DNA of 64,000 nt from Hyphomicrobiales bacterium. Lineage in GTDB: Bacteria; Pseudomonadota; Alphaproteobacteria; Rhizobiales; Xanthobacteraceae. The stretch covers positions 1 to 64,000 of the forward strand of contig JAKFYI010000001.1 of assembly GCA_021730985.1 (NCBI GenBank), read 5' to 3'. The notes under the pieces are model-generated. The model made no database searches and had not been told where the DNA came from. It saw only the letters and a list, made by a program, of their open reading frames with translations. Positions 17,569 to 29,959 of the stretch are shown one piece after another. The position numbers and the translations under genes were made by a program. Positions within the stretch are counted from its first letter, which is position 1. Each line of letters opens with the position of its first letter.

Positions 17569-18936
17569 TCATTTGCCGATACAGAAATCGCGGAAAATGA
17601 CGTCGAGAATATCCTCCACATCGACCCGCCCGGTGAGCCGGCCGAGCGAGCGGGCGGCGAGGCGCAGTTCCTCGGCGATGATGTCCTCGCGCCCAGCGGG
17701 GCCCTCGGCGAGGGCGCGGTCCAGCGCGGCCTGGGTATCGGTGAGGGCGCGGCGGTGGCGATCCCGGGTGACCAGGGACGGCTCCCCAGCGAAGGACTTT
17801 GCGGCGTACCCGGCCAATGCTTCGAACAGTGAATTCACATCCAGGCCCGTCTTGGCCGAGATTCGAAAGGTATGAACCCCAGCATCGGATATGAACGTAT
17901 TACTATTATTCGAATTCATACCATCAATCTTGTTGGCCACTAGCCACAGTGCCTGGCCTGGTTCCCCAGGAGGCAAGGCCACCCCAGGATCGCCCGCGTC
18001 CACCACCCACAGCACCAGGTCCGCGGCGGCAGCCCGCTCGCGGGCGCGGCGAACGCCCTCCTGTTCGACCGGATCGTCGCTGTCGCGAATGCCAGCGGTA
18101 TCGAGCAGCGTCACCGGATAGCCGTCGAGATCGAGATGAACCTCGATCACGTCCCGCGTGGTGCCGGGGATCGGCGACACGATCGCCGCCTCGCGCCGGG
18201 CGAGACGGTTGAGCAGCATCGACTTTCCTGCATTCGGCGGTCCCGCAATTGCCACCACCAAGCCGTCGCGCAGGCGTTCGCCGCGCGCCGCCCCCGCCAG
18301 CGCTTCGGCGATTTCGCCGCGCAATTGCCGTGCGACATCCAGCGCCGGACGCACGAGATCCTCCGGCACGTCGGCCTCGTCGGAGAAATCGATCCGCGCC
18401 TCGACCAGCGCCAGCGCCTCGGTCAGCCGCTGACGCCAGCTCTCGGCTTTCTGCCCGAGCAGCCCCTTGAGCTGTTGGAACGCCTGGCGCCGCTGCGCCC
18501 GCGTCTCCGCGCCGATCAGATCGGCGAGGCCTTCCACCGCGGTCAGGTCGAGCTTGCCGCTGTCGAAGGCGCGGCGGGTGAACTCACCGGCCTCCGCCGG
18601 GCGCAAGCCTTCGATCCGTCCGAGCGCCGCCAGCACACCGGCGATCACCGCGCGGCCGCCGTGCAATTGCAGTTCGGCTACATCCTCGCCGGTTTCGCTG
18701 TTCGGTCCCGGAAACCACAGCGCCAGCGCCTCGTCGAGAATCTCCTGCGAAACCGGATCGCGCACCCGGGCGAGCGCCGCCTGGCGCGGCGCGGGGAGGC
18801 GGCCGATCAGCGCCTTGAGCGCATCGCCGGCGCGCGGGCCCGACAGCCGCACCACCGCGATCGCCGCAGGCGGGCGGCCCGAGGAGAGGGCGAAGATGGT
18901 GTCGTTGGTACTCACGAGGCGGTTGAAGCCGATCAC
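17569..18936 (-). CDS. mnmE: tRNA modification GTPase MnmE
   Basis: A 455-residue GTPase that works with MnmG on the tRNA wobble uridine. An N-terminal tetrahydrofolate-binding domain starts with [12 protein letters not shown] helical domain is interrupted by the G domain, whose P-loop is GPPNAGKS, switch region PGTTRD, DTAG and NKID. The protein ends in the family-specific CIGK with the conserved cysteine. ATG 18936 gives seven extra residues; GTG 18915 gives the more usual N-terminus. Neither has a clear ribosome binding site. Confidence 0.96.
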   Translation of the reverse strand: MIGFNRLVSTNDTIFALSSGRPPAAIAVVRLSGPRAGDALKALIGRLPAPRQAALARVRDPVSQEILDEALALWFPGPNSETGEDVAELQLHGGRAVIAGVLAALGRIEGLRPAEAGEFTRRAFDSGKLDLTAVEGLADLIGAETRAQRRQAFQQLKGLLGQKAESWRQRLTEALALVEARIDFSDEADVPEDLVRPALDVARQLRGEIAEALAGAARGERLRDGLVVAIAGPPNAGKSMLLNRLARREAAIVSPIPGTTRDVIEVHLDLDGYPVTLLDTAGIRDSDDPVEQEGVRRARERAAAADLVLWVVDAGDPGVALPPGEPGQALWLVANKIDGMNSNNSNTFISDAGVHTFRISAKTGLDVNSLFEALAGYAAKSFAGEPSLVTRDRHRRALTDTQAALDRALAEGPAGREDIIAEELRLAARSLGRLTGRVDVEDILDVIFRDFCIGK

Positions 18937-19037
18937 GGCCAGCGCGTAAAGGCCGCTGCGCTCGCGAAGGACACGGTGGTTTGCGGCCTGCTATCATCCC
19001 AATCATGCAACGCGCGGCTCGCTCACGGGCACGACAC

Positions 19038-20018
19038 ATGCGGCGGCGGGAATTTATTTCGCTGCTCGGCGGCGCGGTAGCGATGCCGTTCGCCGCTCAT
19101 GCGCAGCAAAAGCCTATATCCATCGGACTGCTCGGCATCGGGACCGCAGAGTCCAACGCAGACTCGCTCTCCGGATTTCACAAAGGGCTGGCTGAAGCCG
19201 GTTTTGTTGACGGACGAAATCTCTCAATCGATATGAGATGGGCGAAGGCCAACGATCCCGCGCGCCTGGGCACGCTCGCATCCGAACTGATCGGCCGGCG
19301 TGTTGCCGCGCTCATCGCGACCGGCAGCGCGCTGGTCGCTCAAGCCGCCAAAGCAGCAACCTCCAATATCCCGATCCTGTTCGCGAACGGCAGCGATCCC
19401 GTGAAGGTCGGTCTGGTCGCCAGTATGAACCGCCCCGGCGGCAACGCCACCGGCGTCACTTTCTTCACCAGCACCCTTGGCCCGAAGCGGCTGGAGCTTT
19501 TGCGTGAGCTTGTGCCGCATACGGCAACCATCGCCTTTCTGGTCAATCCGACAAATCCGGTGACCTCAGGCGATGTCGCCGACATGGAGAACGCGGCGCG
19601 CAGCGTGAACCAGCGGCTTGTGGTTGTGGGTGCCAAGGACGAACCGGAAATCGACAACGTCTTCGCCGCCATTGCCGCGCAGCAAGCCGGTGCCGTCCTC
19701 GTCAATGTCGATGCATTCTTCAACAGCCGCCGCCAGCAGATCGCCGCACTGGCGAGCCGCTACAAGATTCCCTCGAGCTACAACAACAGCCAGTACGTCA
19801 AAGCAGGTGGCTTGATCAGCTATGGCGACGACCGTATCGACTCCTATCGTCAGCTTGGCGTCTACACCGGCCGAATTCTGCGCGGCGAGAAGCCCGCTGA
19901 CTTGCCGGTGATGCAACCCACCAAGTTTTCGCTCGCTATCAATCTCAAGACTGCTAAAGCGCTCGGCCTCGCTGTGCCGCCGTTGATGCTGACCCGCGCC
20001 GACGAGGTGATCGAATGA
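19038..20018 (+). CDS. ABC-type substrate-binding protein, paralogue 1
   Basis: A 326-residue periplasmic binding protein of the ABC_sub_bind family (YtfQ/TrpX-like). A twin-arginine-like signal (RRREFISLLGG then a hydrophobic stretch ending AHAQ) suggests Tat export. Two alpha/beta lobes follow. Conserved landmarks shared with the next two genes are RPGGNATG, the AGGLISYG stretch and the C-terminal LKTAKALGL plus TRADEVIE. The ATG 19038 start fits the signal peptide. The stop overlaps the next start. No permease or ATPase gene is nearby, so the ligand and transporter are unknown. Confidence 0.8.
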   Translation: MRRREFISLLGGAVAMPFAAHAQQKPISIGLLGIGTAESNADSLSGFHKGLAEAGFVDGRNLSIDMRWAKANDPARLGTLASELIGRRVAALIATGSALVAQAAKAATSNIPILFANGSDPVKVGLVASMNRPGGNATGVTFFTSTLGPKRLELLRELVPHTATIAFLVNPTNPVTSGDVADMENAARSVNQRLVVVGAKDEPEIDNVFAAIAAQQAGAVLVNVDAFFNSRRQQIAALASRYKIPSSYNNSQYVKAGGLISYGDDRIDSYRQLGVYTGRILRGEKPADLPVMQPTKFSLAINLKTAKALGLAVPPLMLTRADEVIE

Positions 20019-20998
20019 TGAGGCGGCGCGCGTTCATCGCGGGGCTCGGCGGCGCCGTCGCGATGCCGTTTGCCGCGCGTGCGCAGGAGCGCATGCGGCG
20101 CGTCGGTGTGCTGATGCATACGATTCCGGAGGAACCGGAAGCGCAGGCCCGCGTCGCAGCGTTTCTGCAAGGGCTGCAAGAAGCGGGCTGGGCGGTCGGC
20201 CGCAACCTGCTGATCGACACCCGCTGGAGCGGCGGCGATCGCGCGCGCCTCAACAGGCAGGCGATTGAGTTGGTCGGTCTCGCCCCGGACGTCGTCCTGG
20301 CCGGTATCGGCGCGGCCGCCACGGTGCTGCAAGAGGTGAGCCGCACTGTTCCGGTCGTGTTCGCGCAGGTCATCGATCCGGTCGGCGCCGGCAATGTCGT
20401 CAGCCTGGCGCGGCCGGGCGGCAATGCCACCGGCTTTCTCCAGTTCGAATACAATCTGAGCGGCAAATGGCTCGAACTGCTCATGGAGATCGCGCCTCAA
20501 GTCAAACGCGTGGGCGTGTTGCGAAGTCCCGGTGCCGGCGCCTCGATTGGGCAATGGGCCGTCATCCAGGCGTTTTCGCCCCCCTTCGGCGTGGAGTTGA
20601 GTCCGATCGACCTGCGCGGCGCGGCTGAGATCGAGCGCAGCATGACCGCGTTCGCACACGCCCCGAACGGTGGCCTGATTGGGTTGGTGAGCGCAGCGGC
20701 GCACATTCACCGCGACCTGATTATCGCGCTCGCGGCGCAGCATCGCTTGCCCGCGGTCTATCCTTATCGCTTCTTCGTCACCGCCGGCGGGCTGATCTCC
20801 TATGGCCCCGATCTGATTGGCCAGTACCGGCGCGCCGCCGGCTACGTCAGTCGCATCCTCAAGGGCGAGAAGCCGGCCGATCTTCCGGTGCAGGCGCCGA
20901 CCAAGTACGAGCTGGCGATCAATCTCAAGACCGCCAAGGCGCTCGGGCTCACCGTGCCTCCGGCGCTGCTCGCCCGCGCCGACGAGGTGATCGAATGA
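20015..20998 (+). CDS. ABC-type substrate-binding protein, paralogue 2
   Basis: A 327-residue paralogue of the preceding protein with the same Tat-like leader (RRRAFIAGLGG to ARAQ) and the same lobes. It starts with ATGA overlap on the upstream gene and ends with ATGA overlap on the next one, so the three are translationally coupled. Sequence has drifted through the ligand-contact region (for example LQFEYNLSGKWLELL in place of FTSTLGPKRLELL), suggesting a different ligand. Confidence 0.8.
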   Translation: MMRRRAFIAGLGGAVAMPFAARAQERMRRVGVLMHTIPEEPEAQARVAAFLQGLQEAGWAVGRNLLIDTRWSGGDRARLNRQAIELVGLAPDVVLAGIGAAATVLQEVSRTVPVVFAQVIDPVGAGNVVSLARPGGNATGFLQFEYNLSGKWLELLMEIAPQVKRVGVLRSPGAGASIGQWAVIQAFSPPFGVELSPIDLRGAAEIERSMTAFAHAPNGGLIGLVSAAAHIHRDLIIALAAQHRLPAVYPYRFFVTAGGLISYGPDLIGQYRRAAGYVSRILKGEKPADLPVQAPTKYELAINLKTAKALGLTVPPALLARADEVIE

Positions 20999-21975
20999 AG
21001 CGGCGAGACTTCATCGCGGGAGTCGGCAGCGCCGCAGCGACGATGCCGCTTGTGGCGAGCGCGCAGCAACAGAAACCGGTGCTCGGCTTTCTCAGCAGCG
21101 GCCCGGCGAATGCGCGACAAGATCAATTCGCCATGCTCTATCGCGCCCTTCGAGAGAGCGGGTACGTCGAAGGCCAGAACCTTACGGTCGAATACCGCTG
21201 GGCCAACGATCAGTATGACAGGCTGCCTGCGCTGGCCTCCGAACTCGTCCAGCGCCGCGTCACCGTCATCGCCGCAACGGGCGGGCCGATCACCGCGCTG
21301 GCTGCGAAAGCGGCCACCGATACGATTCCAATCGTGTTCACAGCCGTGTCCGACCCCGTGAAGTATGGCCTGGTCGCCAGCTTCAACCGGCCGGGAGGCA
21401 ACGTCACCGGAAGCGCAGGCCTCACCACAGAACTCGATGCCAAGCGGCTCGAGGTGCTTCGTGAAGTCGTGCCAAACGCCAACATCATCGGCGCCCTGTT
21501 CAACCCCAACCGCCCTGGTGTCGATGCCCAGATTCGGGATCTCGTGGCGGCCGCGCGAACCGCCGGGATACAATTGGCCGTCATGCGGGCCGGTACCCAT
21601 GCCGAACTGGAAACCGCATTCGCGGAATTTGAGCGCCAGCCGGTCCAAGCGCTGGTGGTCACCGCCGACCCGTTCTTCAACAGTGTGCGCGACAAGCTGG
21701 TCGAACTCCTGGCCCGGAGCCGCGTTCCGGCCATCTACCAATGGCGCGAGTTCACCGCGGTGGGCGGGCTCGTCAGTTATGGTCCGAGCATTCTGGACGC
21801 CTATCATCAAGGTGGCCTCTACATCGCGCGCATTCTCAAAGGCGAACGGCCCGCCGATCTGCCGGTCGTGCAGCCTGCGAAATTCGAACTGGTGATCAAT
21901 CTCAAGACCGCGAAGGCATTGGGTCTCACCGTGCCGCCTTCACTGCTCGCGCGCGCGGACGAAGTGATCGAATAA
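20995..21975 (+). CDS. ABC-type substrate-binding protein, paralogue 3
   Basis: A 326-residue third paralogue with a twin-arginine-type leader (KRRDFIAGVGS to ASAQQ). RPGGNVTG, GGLVSYGP and the LKTAKALGL / ARADEVIE tail are conserved with its neighbours. It ends the tandem set and is followed convergently by a TSUP transporter. Tandem arrays of this family without transporter genes are common in Bradyrhizobium relatives, where the proteins may feed a remote permease or act as sensors. Confidence 0.8.
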   Translation: MKRRDFIAGVGSAAATMPLVASAQQQKPVLGFLSSGPANARQDQFAMLYRALRESGYVEGQNLTVEYRWANDQYDRLPALASELVQRRVTVIAATGGPITALAAKAATDTIPIVFTAVSDPVKYGLVASFNRPGGNVTGSAGLTTELDAKRLEVLREVVPNANIIGALFNPNRPGVDAQIRDLVAAARTAGIQLAVMRAGTHAELETAFAEFERQPVQALVVTADPFFNSVRDKLVELLARSRVPAIYQWREFTAVGGLVSYGPSILDAYHQGGLYIARILKGERPADLPVVQPAKFELVINLKTAKALGLTVPPSLLARADEVIE

Positions 21976-22734
21976 TCAGAACGCGTTGCGCACGACCTGC
22001 TGCGCGCCGAGCAGCAAAAGCGCGATGAAGAACCAGCGCCGGAACGTCTCCTCGCTGGCGAGGCTGCGGATGCGCTGGCCGATCACCATGCCGAGCAGGG
22101 CTGGTATCACCGCCAGCATCGAGCCAAAGGCATTGCCGATGTGCATCGCGCCGTCGCGCCACAGCACCACCGCCAGCACGACGGTCGATACGGTGAAGGA
22201 CAGACCGAGCACCTGCACCAGCTCGTCCTTGGTGAGCCCGATGGCCTGGAAATAAGGCCCCGCCGGAATGACGAACACGCCGGTGCCGCCGGCCACCAGC
22301 CCGGTCAGGACTCCGACGATCGGCGACAGCCACCATTCATGGCGGCGCTGCACGGTGAACCGCACGCCGGTCAGGCCGATGGCGGCGTAGATCACCAGCG
22401 CAATGCCGAGCCCCAGCGCGGCCAATCGCGAGTTGCTGCTGGTGAGAACGCCGCCGCCGAGCCAGATCCCCACCGCGCTGGCCAGCACCAGCGGCCACAT
22501 GCGCTTGAGCATGACCGCGAGATACGGCCCGGCGAACATCTGCCAGACGTTGGTGACGAGCGATGGAAAAATCATGATCGCCGCGGCCTGCGCCGGCGTC
22601 ATCGCCAATGCGAGCAGACCGATGGCGATGCTGGGCAGGCCGAGGCCAATGGTGCCCTTGACCGCGCCGGCCAGCAGGAAGGTGAAAATCGCCAGCGCCA
22701 CGATCGCGGGCGAGGCGGTGAGCCAGGATTCCAT
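21976..22734 (-). CDS. TSUP-family (TauE/SafE-like) membrane transporter
   Basis: A 252-residue integral membrane protein with about eight hydrophobic helices. The family motif GTIGLGLPSIAIGLL follows the first helix and a duplicated half begins near PIVGVLTGLVAGGTGVFVIPA. TSUP proteins export or import small organic or sulfur-containing anions such as sulfite or sulfoacetate. ATG 22734 is chosen because the frame upstream does not look like a membrane protein. No pathway gene adjoins it, so substrate is unknown. Confidence 0.8.
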   Translation of the reverse strand: MESWLTASPAIVALAIFTFLLAGAVKGTIGLGLPSIAIGLLALAMTPAQAAAIMIFPSLVTNVWQMFAGPYLAVMLKRMWPLVLASAVGIWLGGGVLTSSNSRLAALGLGIALVIYAAIGLTGVRFTVQRRHEWWLSPIVGVLTGLVAGGTGVFVIPAGPYFQAIGLTKDELVQVLGLSFTVSTVVLAVVLWRDGAMHIGNAFGSMLAVIPALLGMVIGQRIRSLASEETFRRWFFIALLLLGAQQVVRNAF

Positions 22735-22871
22735 GGCCCGATCCTGTGCGGATTTAACGCTGCCAACAATGCGTGTTGCGCGAAGGCTCGGTGCGGCTTC
22801 GGCGAATGCTTTGAAGCGCGGCTGTTCGCTGCGCCGCACCGCGAACGCGCGAGGCCGTTGCGCCATAAAGA

Positions 22872-22894
22872 AAGCCCGGCGTTAAGCCGGGCTT
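22872..22894 (-). terminator. Intrinsic terminator of cspA
   Basis: A perfect 9-bp stem AAGCCCGGC/GCCGGGCTT with a 5-base loop, followed on the minus strand by a T-rich tail (TCTTTAT). It lies about 60 bases downstream of the cspA stop. Confidence 0.75.
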
Positions 22895-22956
22895 GCGCAA
22901 AACCTTCCCCCAGCCTGCCGCGATGGCGACAGACCCGAAACAAGCGATGCGAAAAC

Positions 22957-23160
22957 TTATTTTACTTTGAGGTTTTCCGCGGATTCCTTGCCGCGATTGG
23001 CCACGATTTCGTACTCGATCTGCTGGCCTTCATTGAGGGTGCTCAGTCCGGCACGCTCCACCGCGGAGATATGCACGAACACATCCTTGCCGCCGCCCTG
23101 GGGCTGAATAAAACCGTAGCCTTTGGTCGGGTTGAACCACTTCACAGTTCCTGTAGGCAC
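22957..23160 (-). CDS. cspA: CspA-family cold-shock protein
   Basis: A 67-residue single-stranded nucleic-acid-binding protein. RNP1 (KGYGFIQP) and RNP2 (DVFVHIS) are intact in a single five-stranded OB fold. Translation starts at GTG 23160 with GGAGAG a few bases upstream. The roughly 190-base gap to the divergent downstream gene leaves room for a structured 5' leader, which often controls cold-shock mRNAs. It may act as an RNA chaperone under cold or stationary phase. Confidence 0.95.
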   Translation of the reverse strand: MPTGTVKWFNPTKGYGFIQPQGGGKDVFVHISAVERAGLSTLNEGQQIEYEIVANRGKESAENLKVK

Positions 23161-23354
23161 AATAACTCTCCTTAGAAGATGCTTCTCGCCGCACCCAGGC
23201 CGTTGAGGCCCAGAAGCGATTATGAGTCATACCCTGAATATGGGGGCCCGGCTACCCCGGTGGCGGCCCCCCGGCAATTTCCTAAAATCAGCCACGTCTG
23301 ACGTCACGTCCAGCGCCCAAGTCCAAAGCCAAGTCCAAGCCAGGTCCAAACGCC

Positions 23355-25391
<2,037 letters not shown>

Positions 25392-25516
25392 GCGGTGGAA
25401 CAAATCTCCACGTCGCGCGTTGCCGTTGCAGTATCGTTATGGATTGGCGGTCATTCGCATTCGATTCAGTTTCGCTTCGTTGTTTGATGGCGTGCTGATT
25501 TGCAAGGAGGGCTCTC

Positions 25517-25699
25517 ATGAAGAATCCCGAGCAACAGGCCGCGCTCCTCGCCCGGCGCGAGAAGCAGAAAATCGAAGGTGCGGTGGCGATGAAGGAATAC
25601 CTCGCCCAGGAGGCGGCGACGCGCCGCAAGACCAAGCGCCTGCGCGAGTTGCGTCTCGCCAAGGAGCAGAGCGAGCAAGCGGGAACCGCCGCCAAATAG
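25517..25699 (+). CDS. Small charged protein, unknown
   Basis: A 60-residue basic and strongly helical protein that I do not recognise. AAGGAGGG lies six bases before the ATG, an excellent ribosome binding site that argues it is real. It contains Lys/Arg-Glu alternation (for example RRKTKRLRELRLAKEQ) and no membrane segment. It could bind nucleic acid or form a coiled coil; nothing in the neighbourhood gives a clearer role. Confidence 0.6.
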   Translation: MKNPEQQAALLARREKQKIEGAVAMKEYLAQEAATRRKTKRLRELRLAKEQSEQAGTAAK

Positions 25700-25772
25700 A
25701 ACCATGTATGCACCAGCGTGAAGAACGCGCTGAACTAGTCCGGCCATCACGTTTGCATCGGTAAAACCGTGG

Positions 25773-25795
25773 ATGCCCGGCACAAGGCCGGGCAT
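25773..25795. repeat. REP-like palindrome
   Basis: ATGCCCGG and CCGGGCAT arms around a 7-base loop, followed by GACGG. It belongs to the CCGGGC-type extragenic palindromes also seen around the GIY-YIG gene at 28.5 kb, and lies between two convergent genes. Confidence 0.65.
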
Positions 25796-25844
25796 GACGG
25801 CGGAAGGATTCGTGCGAGTTGCCGGTCCGTAGCGCGAAGCGAGA

Positions 25845-26542
25845 TTACCGGCAGATATAATTTTCCGGACACACGAAGCGCCGTGCCGGCGGGCGGCGGC
25901 GTTGCGGCTGTGCCGCACGGGCGGCTGCGGGCTTTGCTTCCGGCTTCTCCGCCCTGGCGTTCGCGCCGCTCCACAGGACCGGGATCCACGCCGCCATGTA
26001 GCGCCGCGCGGTGCCCTCGGCGTCCTTGTCGCTCAGCGTGGTCATGCGGAACCTGATGAACTTGTTGTTCCACGAGGTCACGCAGAGGAAGCCATCCTGC
26101 GGTTTCGCGCCGTCGCGGGTCAGGTGAAATGCCGCGCACTGGAAGCGCGTGCGCTTTTCCGGATCGTCGATGGTGAAGTTACGCCGCAGATAGACTTGCG
26201 CGTACAGCCCGCGCGGCTGCGCCAGGAACACGTCCTCGCGCGAGCGCTCGAACTCGGCCCGCACGATCGCCGACTTGGGGTCGGCTGGGATGGCGCTGCG
26301 TTTGAGGTCGTAGACAAAGACGTCGAGCTTCCAGCCGGGCTGCGAGTAGTCCAAGCCGTAGCCGTCGCCGGGCTTCGATCGTTCGAAATTGGTGGAATCG
26401 TTGAGTTTGAAGCCGCCGACGTCTTCCGGCGCCTTCAGACCGAAAACGGTTACAGACGCAATCGCATGCGCGGCCGTGGAAGCCGCCGCGGCCGCGGTGG
26501 CTCCAAAGACCAACGCGACTACGGCGGTCCGGAACGATCCCA

Positions 26543-26543
<1 letters not shown>
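25845..26543 (-). CDS. Secreted protein of unknown function
   Basis: A 232-residue protein with a clear signal peptide (about 1-27, Ala-rich and ending AAHA). The mature part has no motif I recognise; stretches such as GYGLDYSQPGWKLDVFVYDL and VTSWNNKFIRFRMTT look like a beta-rich periplasmic fold. The C-terminus is Ala/Pro/Arg-rich and ends with two cysteines (CPENYICR). Its start overlaps the rho stop, so it is probably co-transcribed with rho. Function is unknown. Confidence 0.65.
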
Positions 26544-27808
<1,265 letters not shown>

Positions 27809-27989
27809 GCGGGTCGTCCTTGGGAGTTCTGGCGTCTGGAAAAAGCTGAACTGACGCGATTGAGGAAGAGAGGGGTAAGCTGCAGGTCTTGGGCTGGGCG
27901 GGTACGGGCGCCCGGCCCGATGCGACGGACGGTCCAAATACTCAGGACCGAAACTCGTATGCATCCGCCTGCGTTAGGTGGGATGCGCA

Positions 27990-28018
27990 AACATACGGAA
28001 AGACGGGCATTTTTGCAA
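27990..28018 (-). promoter_or_regulatory. Putative rho promoter
   Basis: On the minus strand TTGCAA and TATGTT are spaced by 17 bases, about 180 bases upstream of the rho start. This leaves a long leader, which fits known autoregulation of rho in other bacteria. Confidence 0.5.
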
Positions 28019-28054
28019 GGGACGGCGTGAATATCGCTTAACGCAAGCCTTCCG

Positions 28055-28477
28055 TCAGAACGGCTTCACCACCGCCAGGATCACGATCAGGATCATCAGA
28101 ACGGTCGGTACCTCGTTGAAGATGCGATAGAATTTCTGCGACTTCCGGTTCTTGTCGGCGGCGAAATCCTTCACGAAACGCGACATCATGCCGTGTGCGC
28201 CGGACAGCAGAAAAACCAGGACGAACTTGGCGTGAAACCAGGGCGCGGCGAACCAGCCGCCCTTCCAAGCCAGCGTGAGACCCAGCAGCCAGGTCAGAAT
28301 CATCGCCGGCGTCATGATGAAGCGCAGCAGCCGGCGCTCCATCACCTTGAAGGCTTCCGACTGCCGGGAGCCCGCGTCCGCCTCGCAGTGATAGACGAAC
28401 AGCCGCGGCAGATAGAGCATCCCCGCCATCCACGAGATGACGGCGATGATGTGCAGGGCCTGGAGCCAGAGGTACAT
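28055..28477 (-). CDS. hemJ: Protoporphyrinogen IX oxidase HemJ
   Basis: A 140-residue four-helix membrane protein of the HemJ/UPF0093 family, which oxidises protoporphyrinogen IX in heme synthesis in bacteria without HemG or HemY. The family marks are LHIIAVISWMAGMLYLPRLFVYH near the N-terminus and WFHAKFVLVFLLSGAHG in the middle. The location beside hemE, separated by the GIY-YIG and Bug genes, supports the pathway role. Length is normal. Confidence 0.9.
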   Translation of the reverse strand: MYLWLQALHIIAVISWMAGMLYLPRLFVYHCEADAGSRQSEAFKVMERRLLRFIMTPAMILTWLLGLTLAWKGGWFAAPWFHAKFVLVFLLSGAHGMMSRFVKDFAADKNRKSQKFYRIFNEVPTVLMILIVILAVVKPF

Positions 28478-28494
28478 GGGGTTTCTCTGTCGTC

Positions 28495-28517
28495 ATTGCC
28501 GGGCTTGACCCGGCAAT
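28495..28517. repeat. REP-like palindrome upstream of the GIY-YIG gene
   Basis: ATTGCCGGG and CCCGGCAAT arms around CTTGA, followed by CCATC. It lies 13 bases before the GIY-YIG start. The same head-loop-tail design occurs twice after the gene. Confidence 0.75.
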
Positions 28518-28530
28518 CCATCATTCACGG

Positions 28531-28818
28531 ATGAGCGCCTGGGTTTATATCCTCGCCAGCAAGCCGGGTGGCACACTTTACGTCGGCGTCACCAACGATC
28601 TGGTCCGGCGAACATTCGAGCATCGTCAGAGCTTAGTCGAGGGATTCACCAAACGATATGCAGTGAAGACCTTGGTCTACTACGAGGAGCACGACACCGT
28701 CCTCCTGGCGATCCAGCGCGAAAAGAACGTCAAGCACTGGCCGCGCGAATGGAAGATCGACCTAATCGCGTCGATGAATCCGGATTGGCGCGATCTGTAT
28801 CCTGAGATTGTCCGATGA
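28531..28818 (+). CDS. GIY-YIG-family nuclease, single domain
   Basis: A 95-residue protein that is essentially one GIY-YIG endonuclease domain. WVYILASKPGGTLYVGVTNDLVRRTFEH contains the two signature tyrosine positions (YIL and YVG) and the catalytic arginine in VRR. QREKNVKHWPREWKIDLI carries the conserved glutamate region. Such short proteins (URI/YhbQ-like) are widespread and poorly understood. The gene is bracketed by CCGGGC palindromes: one just before the start and two facing each other after the stop. This repeated pairing suggests the palindromes may be its substrate or vehicle, which is inference. Confidence 0.88.
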   Translation: MSAWVYILASKPGGTLYVGVTNDLVRRTFEHRQSLVEGFTKRYAVKTLVYYEEHDTVLLAIQREKNVKHWPREWKIDLIASMNPDWRDLYPEIVR

Positions 28819-28833
28819 GAATCCCGGATCGTC

Positions 28834-28902
28834 ACCCGCGGGCTTGACCCGCGGGTCCATCCCTTGAGCAAAGCGATGGATCGCCGGGTCAAGCCCGGCG
28901 AT
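28834..28902. repeat. Pair of facing REP-like palindromes downstream of the GIY-YIG gene
   Basis: The first palindrome is ACCCGCGGG-CTTGA-CCCGCGGGT at 28834-28856 and the second is ATCGCCGGG-TCAAG-CCCGGCGAT at 28880-28902. Their loops are reverse complements, so they face each other as in BIME-type composite repeats, and GTC/GAC caps both ends. Confidence 0.78.
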
Positions 28903-28926
28903 GACGATCTCGGCTTCAAAACAACC

Positions 28927-29889
28927 TCACTCCGCCTTCACGCCGGTCGCTTTGATGACCACGCCCCACTTCTCGACCTCGGCCTTGTGATGCGCGCGGA
29001 GAAACTGCGGCGTCTGTTGCGCGGGCGGAAAGGGGTCCTGACCGGTCTGGGACAGCCGCGCGCGCACCGACGGATCGTTCATGGCGTGCACCACGGCCGT
29101 GTTGAGTTTGTCGATGACATCGGGCGGCGTGCCCTTTGGAGCCCACAACCCGTGCCAGAACGGCATCTCAAGACCGGGCACGCCTGTTTCGGCGATGGTC
29201 GGTACCTCGGGCGCGGCGGACCAGCGCTTTTCGGTGAGCACGGCATAGATCTTGAGCTTGCCGGCGCGCGAATGAACCAGCGCGTTGGTGCCTTCGCCGC
29301 CGCTGAGATCGATCTGACCCGCAATGAGATCCTGCGCGGCCGCGACCGCGCCGCGATACGGCACGAACGCGAACCGGGTGCCGATCTTGTTCTGAAAATC
29401 GGCGGCCCAGACACGCGCCGGTCCGCCGACACCGACCGAACCGAACGACAACTTGTCCGGATTGGCCTTGAGCCAGACGGCCAGCTCCTTCAGGTCGGCG
29501 CCGGGCAGACCGATCCGGCCGTAGATCGCCATCGGCGCAATCGTCAGCAGCGCGATCGGCTCAAAGTCATTCAGCACATCGTAGGTTGTCGAATACGTCA
29601 GGCTCGAGAACACATGCGAGTTGAGATGGCCGATGCTCAGCGTGTAGCCGTCGGGCGCAGCGCGCGCCACGCGGGCCAGGCCCAGCGTCGATCCCGCGCC
29701 GGTGACGTTCTCGACGACGATCGGCTGACCCAGCGCCGCCCGCATCGGTTCGGCGATCAGACGCGCCAGCGTATCCGGCGGCCCGCCCGCGGTGGTCGGT
29801 ACGATGATGGTGATCGGCCGCGTCGGAAAAGGTTCTGCGATGGCTTGGCTGGCGATCAGGACAAGGGCGGCCGCGAGAAACGACTTCAT
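28927..29889 (-). CDS. Bug-family (tripartite tricarboxylate transporter) substrate-binding protein
   Basis: A 320-residue periplasmic binding protein with a signal peptide of about 18 residues (ending AIAEP). Family marks are PTRPITIIVPTTAGGPPDTLARLI, VVENVTGAGSTLGLARVA and FVPYRGAVAAAQDLIAGQID. Such proteins bind carboxylates or nicotinate-like compounds with an aspartate-type ligand pocket. The matching TctA/TctB membrane genes are not present here; binding-protein orphans are very common in this order. It sits between hemJ and hemE. Confidence 0.85.
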   Translation of the reverse strand: MKSFLAAALVLIASQAIAEPFPTRPITIIVPTTAGGPPDTLARLIAEPMRAALGQPIVVENVTGAGSTLGLARVARAAPDGYTLSIGHLNSHVFSSLTYSTTYDVLNDFEPIALLTIAPMAIYGRIGLPGADLKELAVWLKANPDKLSFGSVGVGGPARVWAADFQNKIGTRFAFVPYRGAVAAAQDLIAGQIDLSGGEGTNALVHSRAGKLKIYAVLTEKRWSAAPEVPTIAETGVPGLEMPFWHGLWAPKGTPPDVIDKLNTAVVHAMNDPSVRARLSQTGQDPFPPAQQTPQFLRAHHKAEVEKWGVVIKATGVKAE

Positions 29890-29959
29890 GACGCCTCCTC
29901 CGCATTTTGTTGCGGAAAGGTTAGGCCAGTTGCGCGGCTTCCGACAGGGGCTTTACGCG

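Noticed and set aside
27809..27964. A 52-residue N-terminal extension of rho
   Set aside because: It is Pro/Arg/Ser-rich with no similarity to Rho N-termini, and ATG 27808 has a good ribosome binding site.
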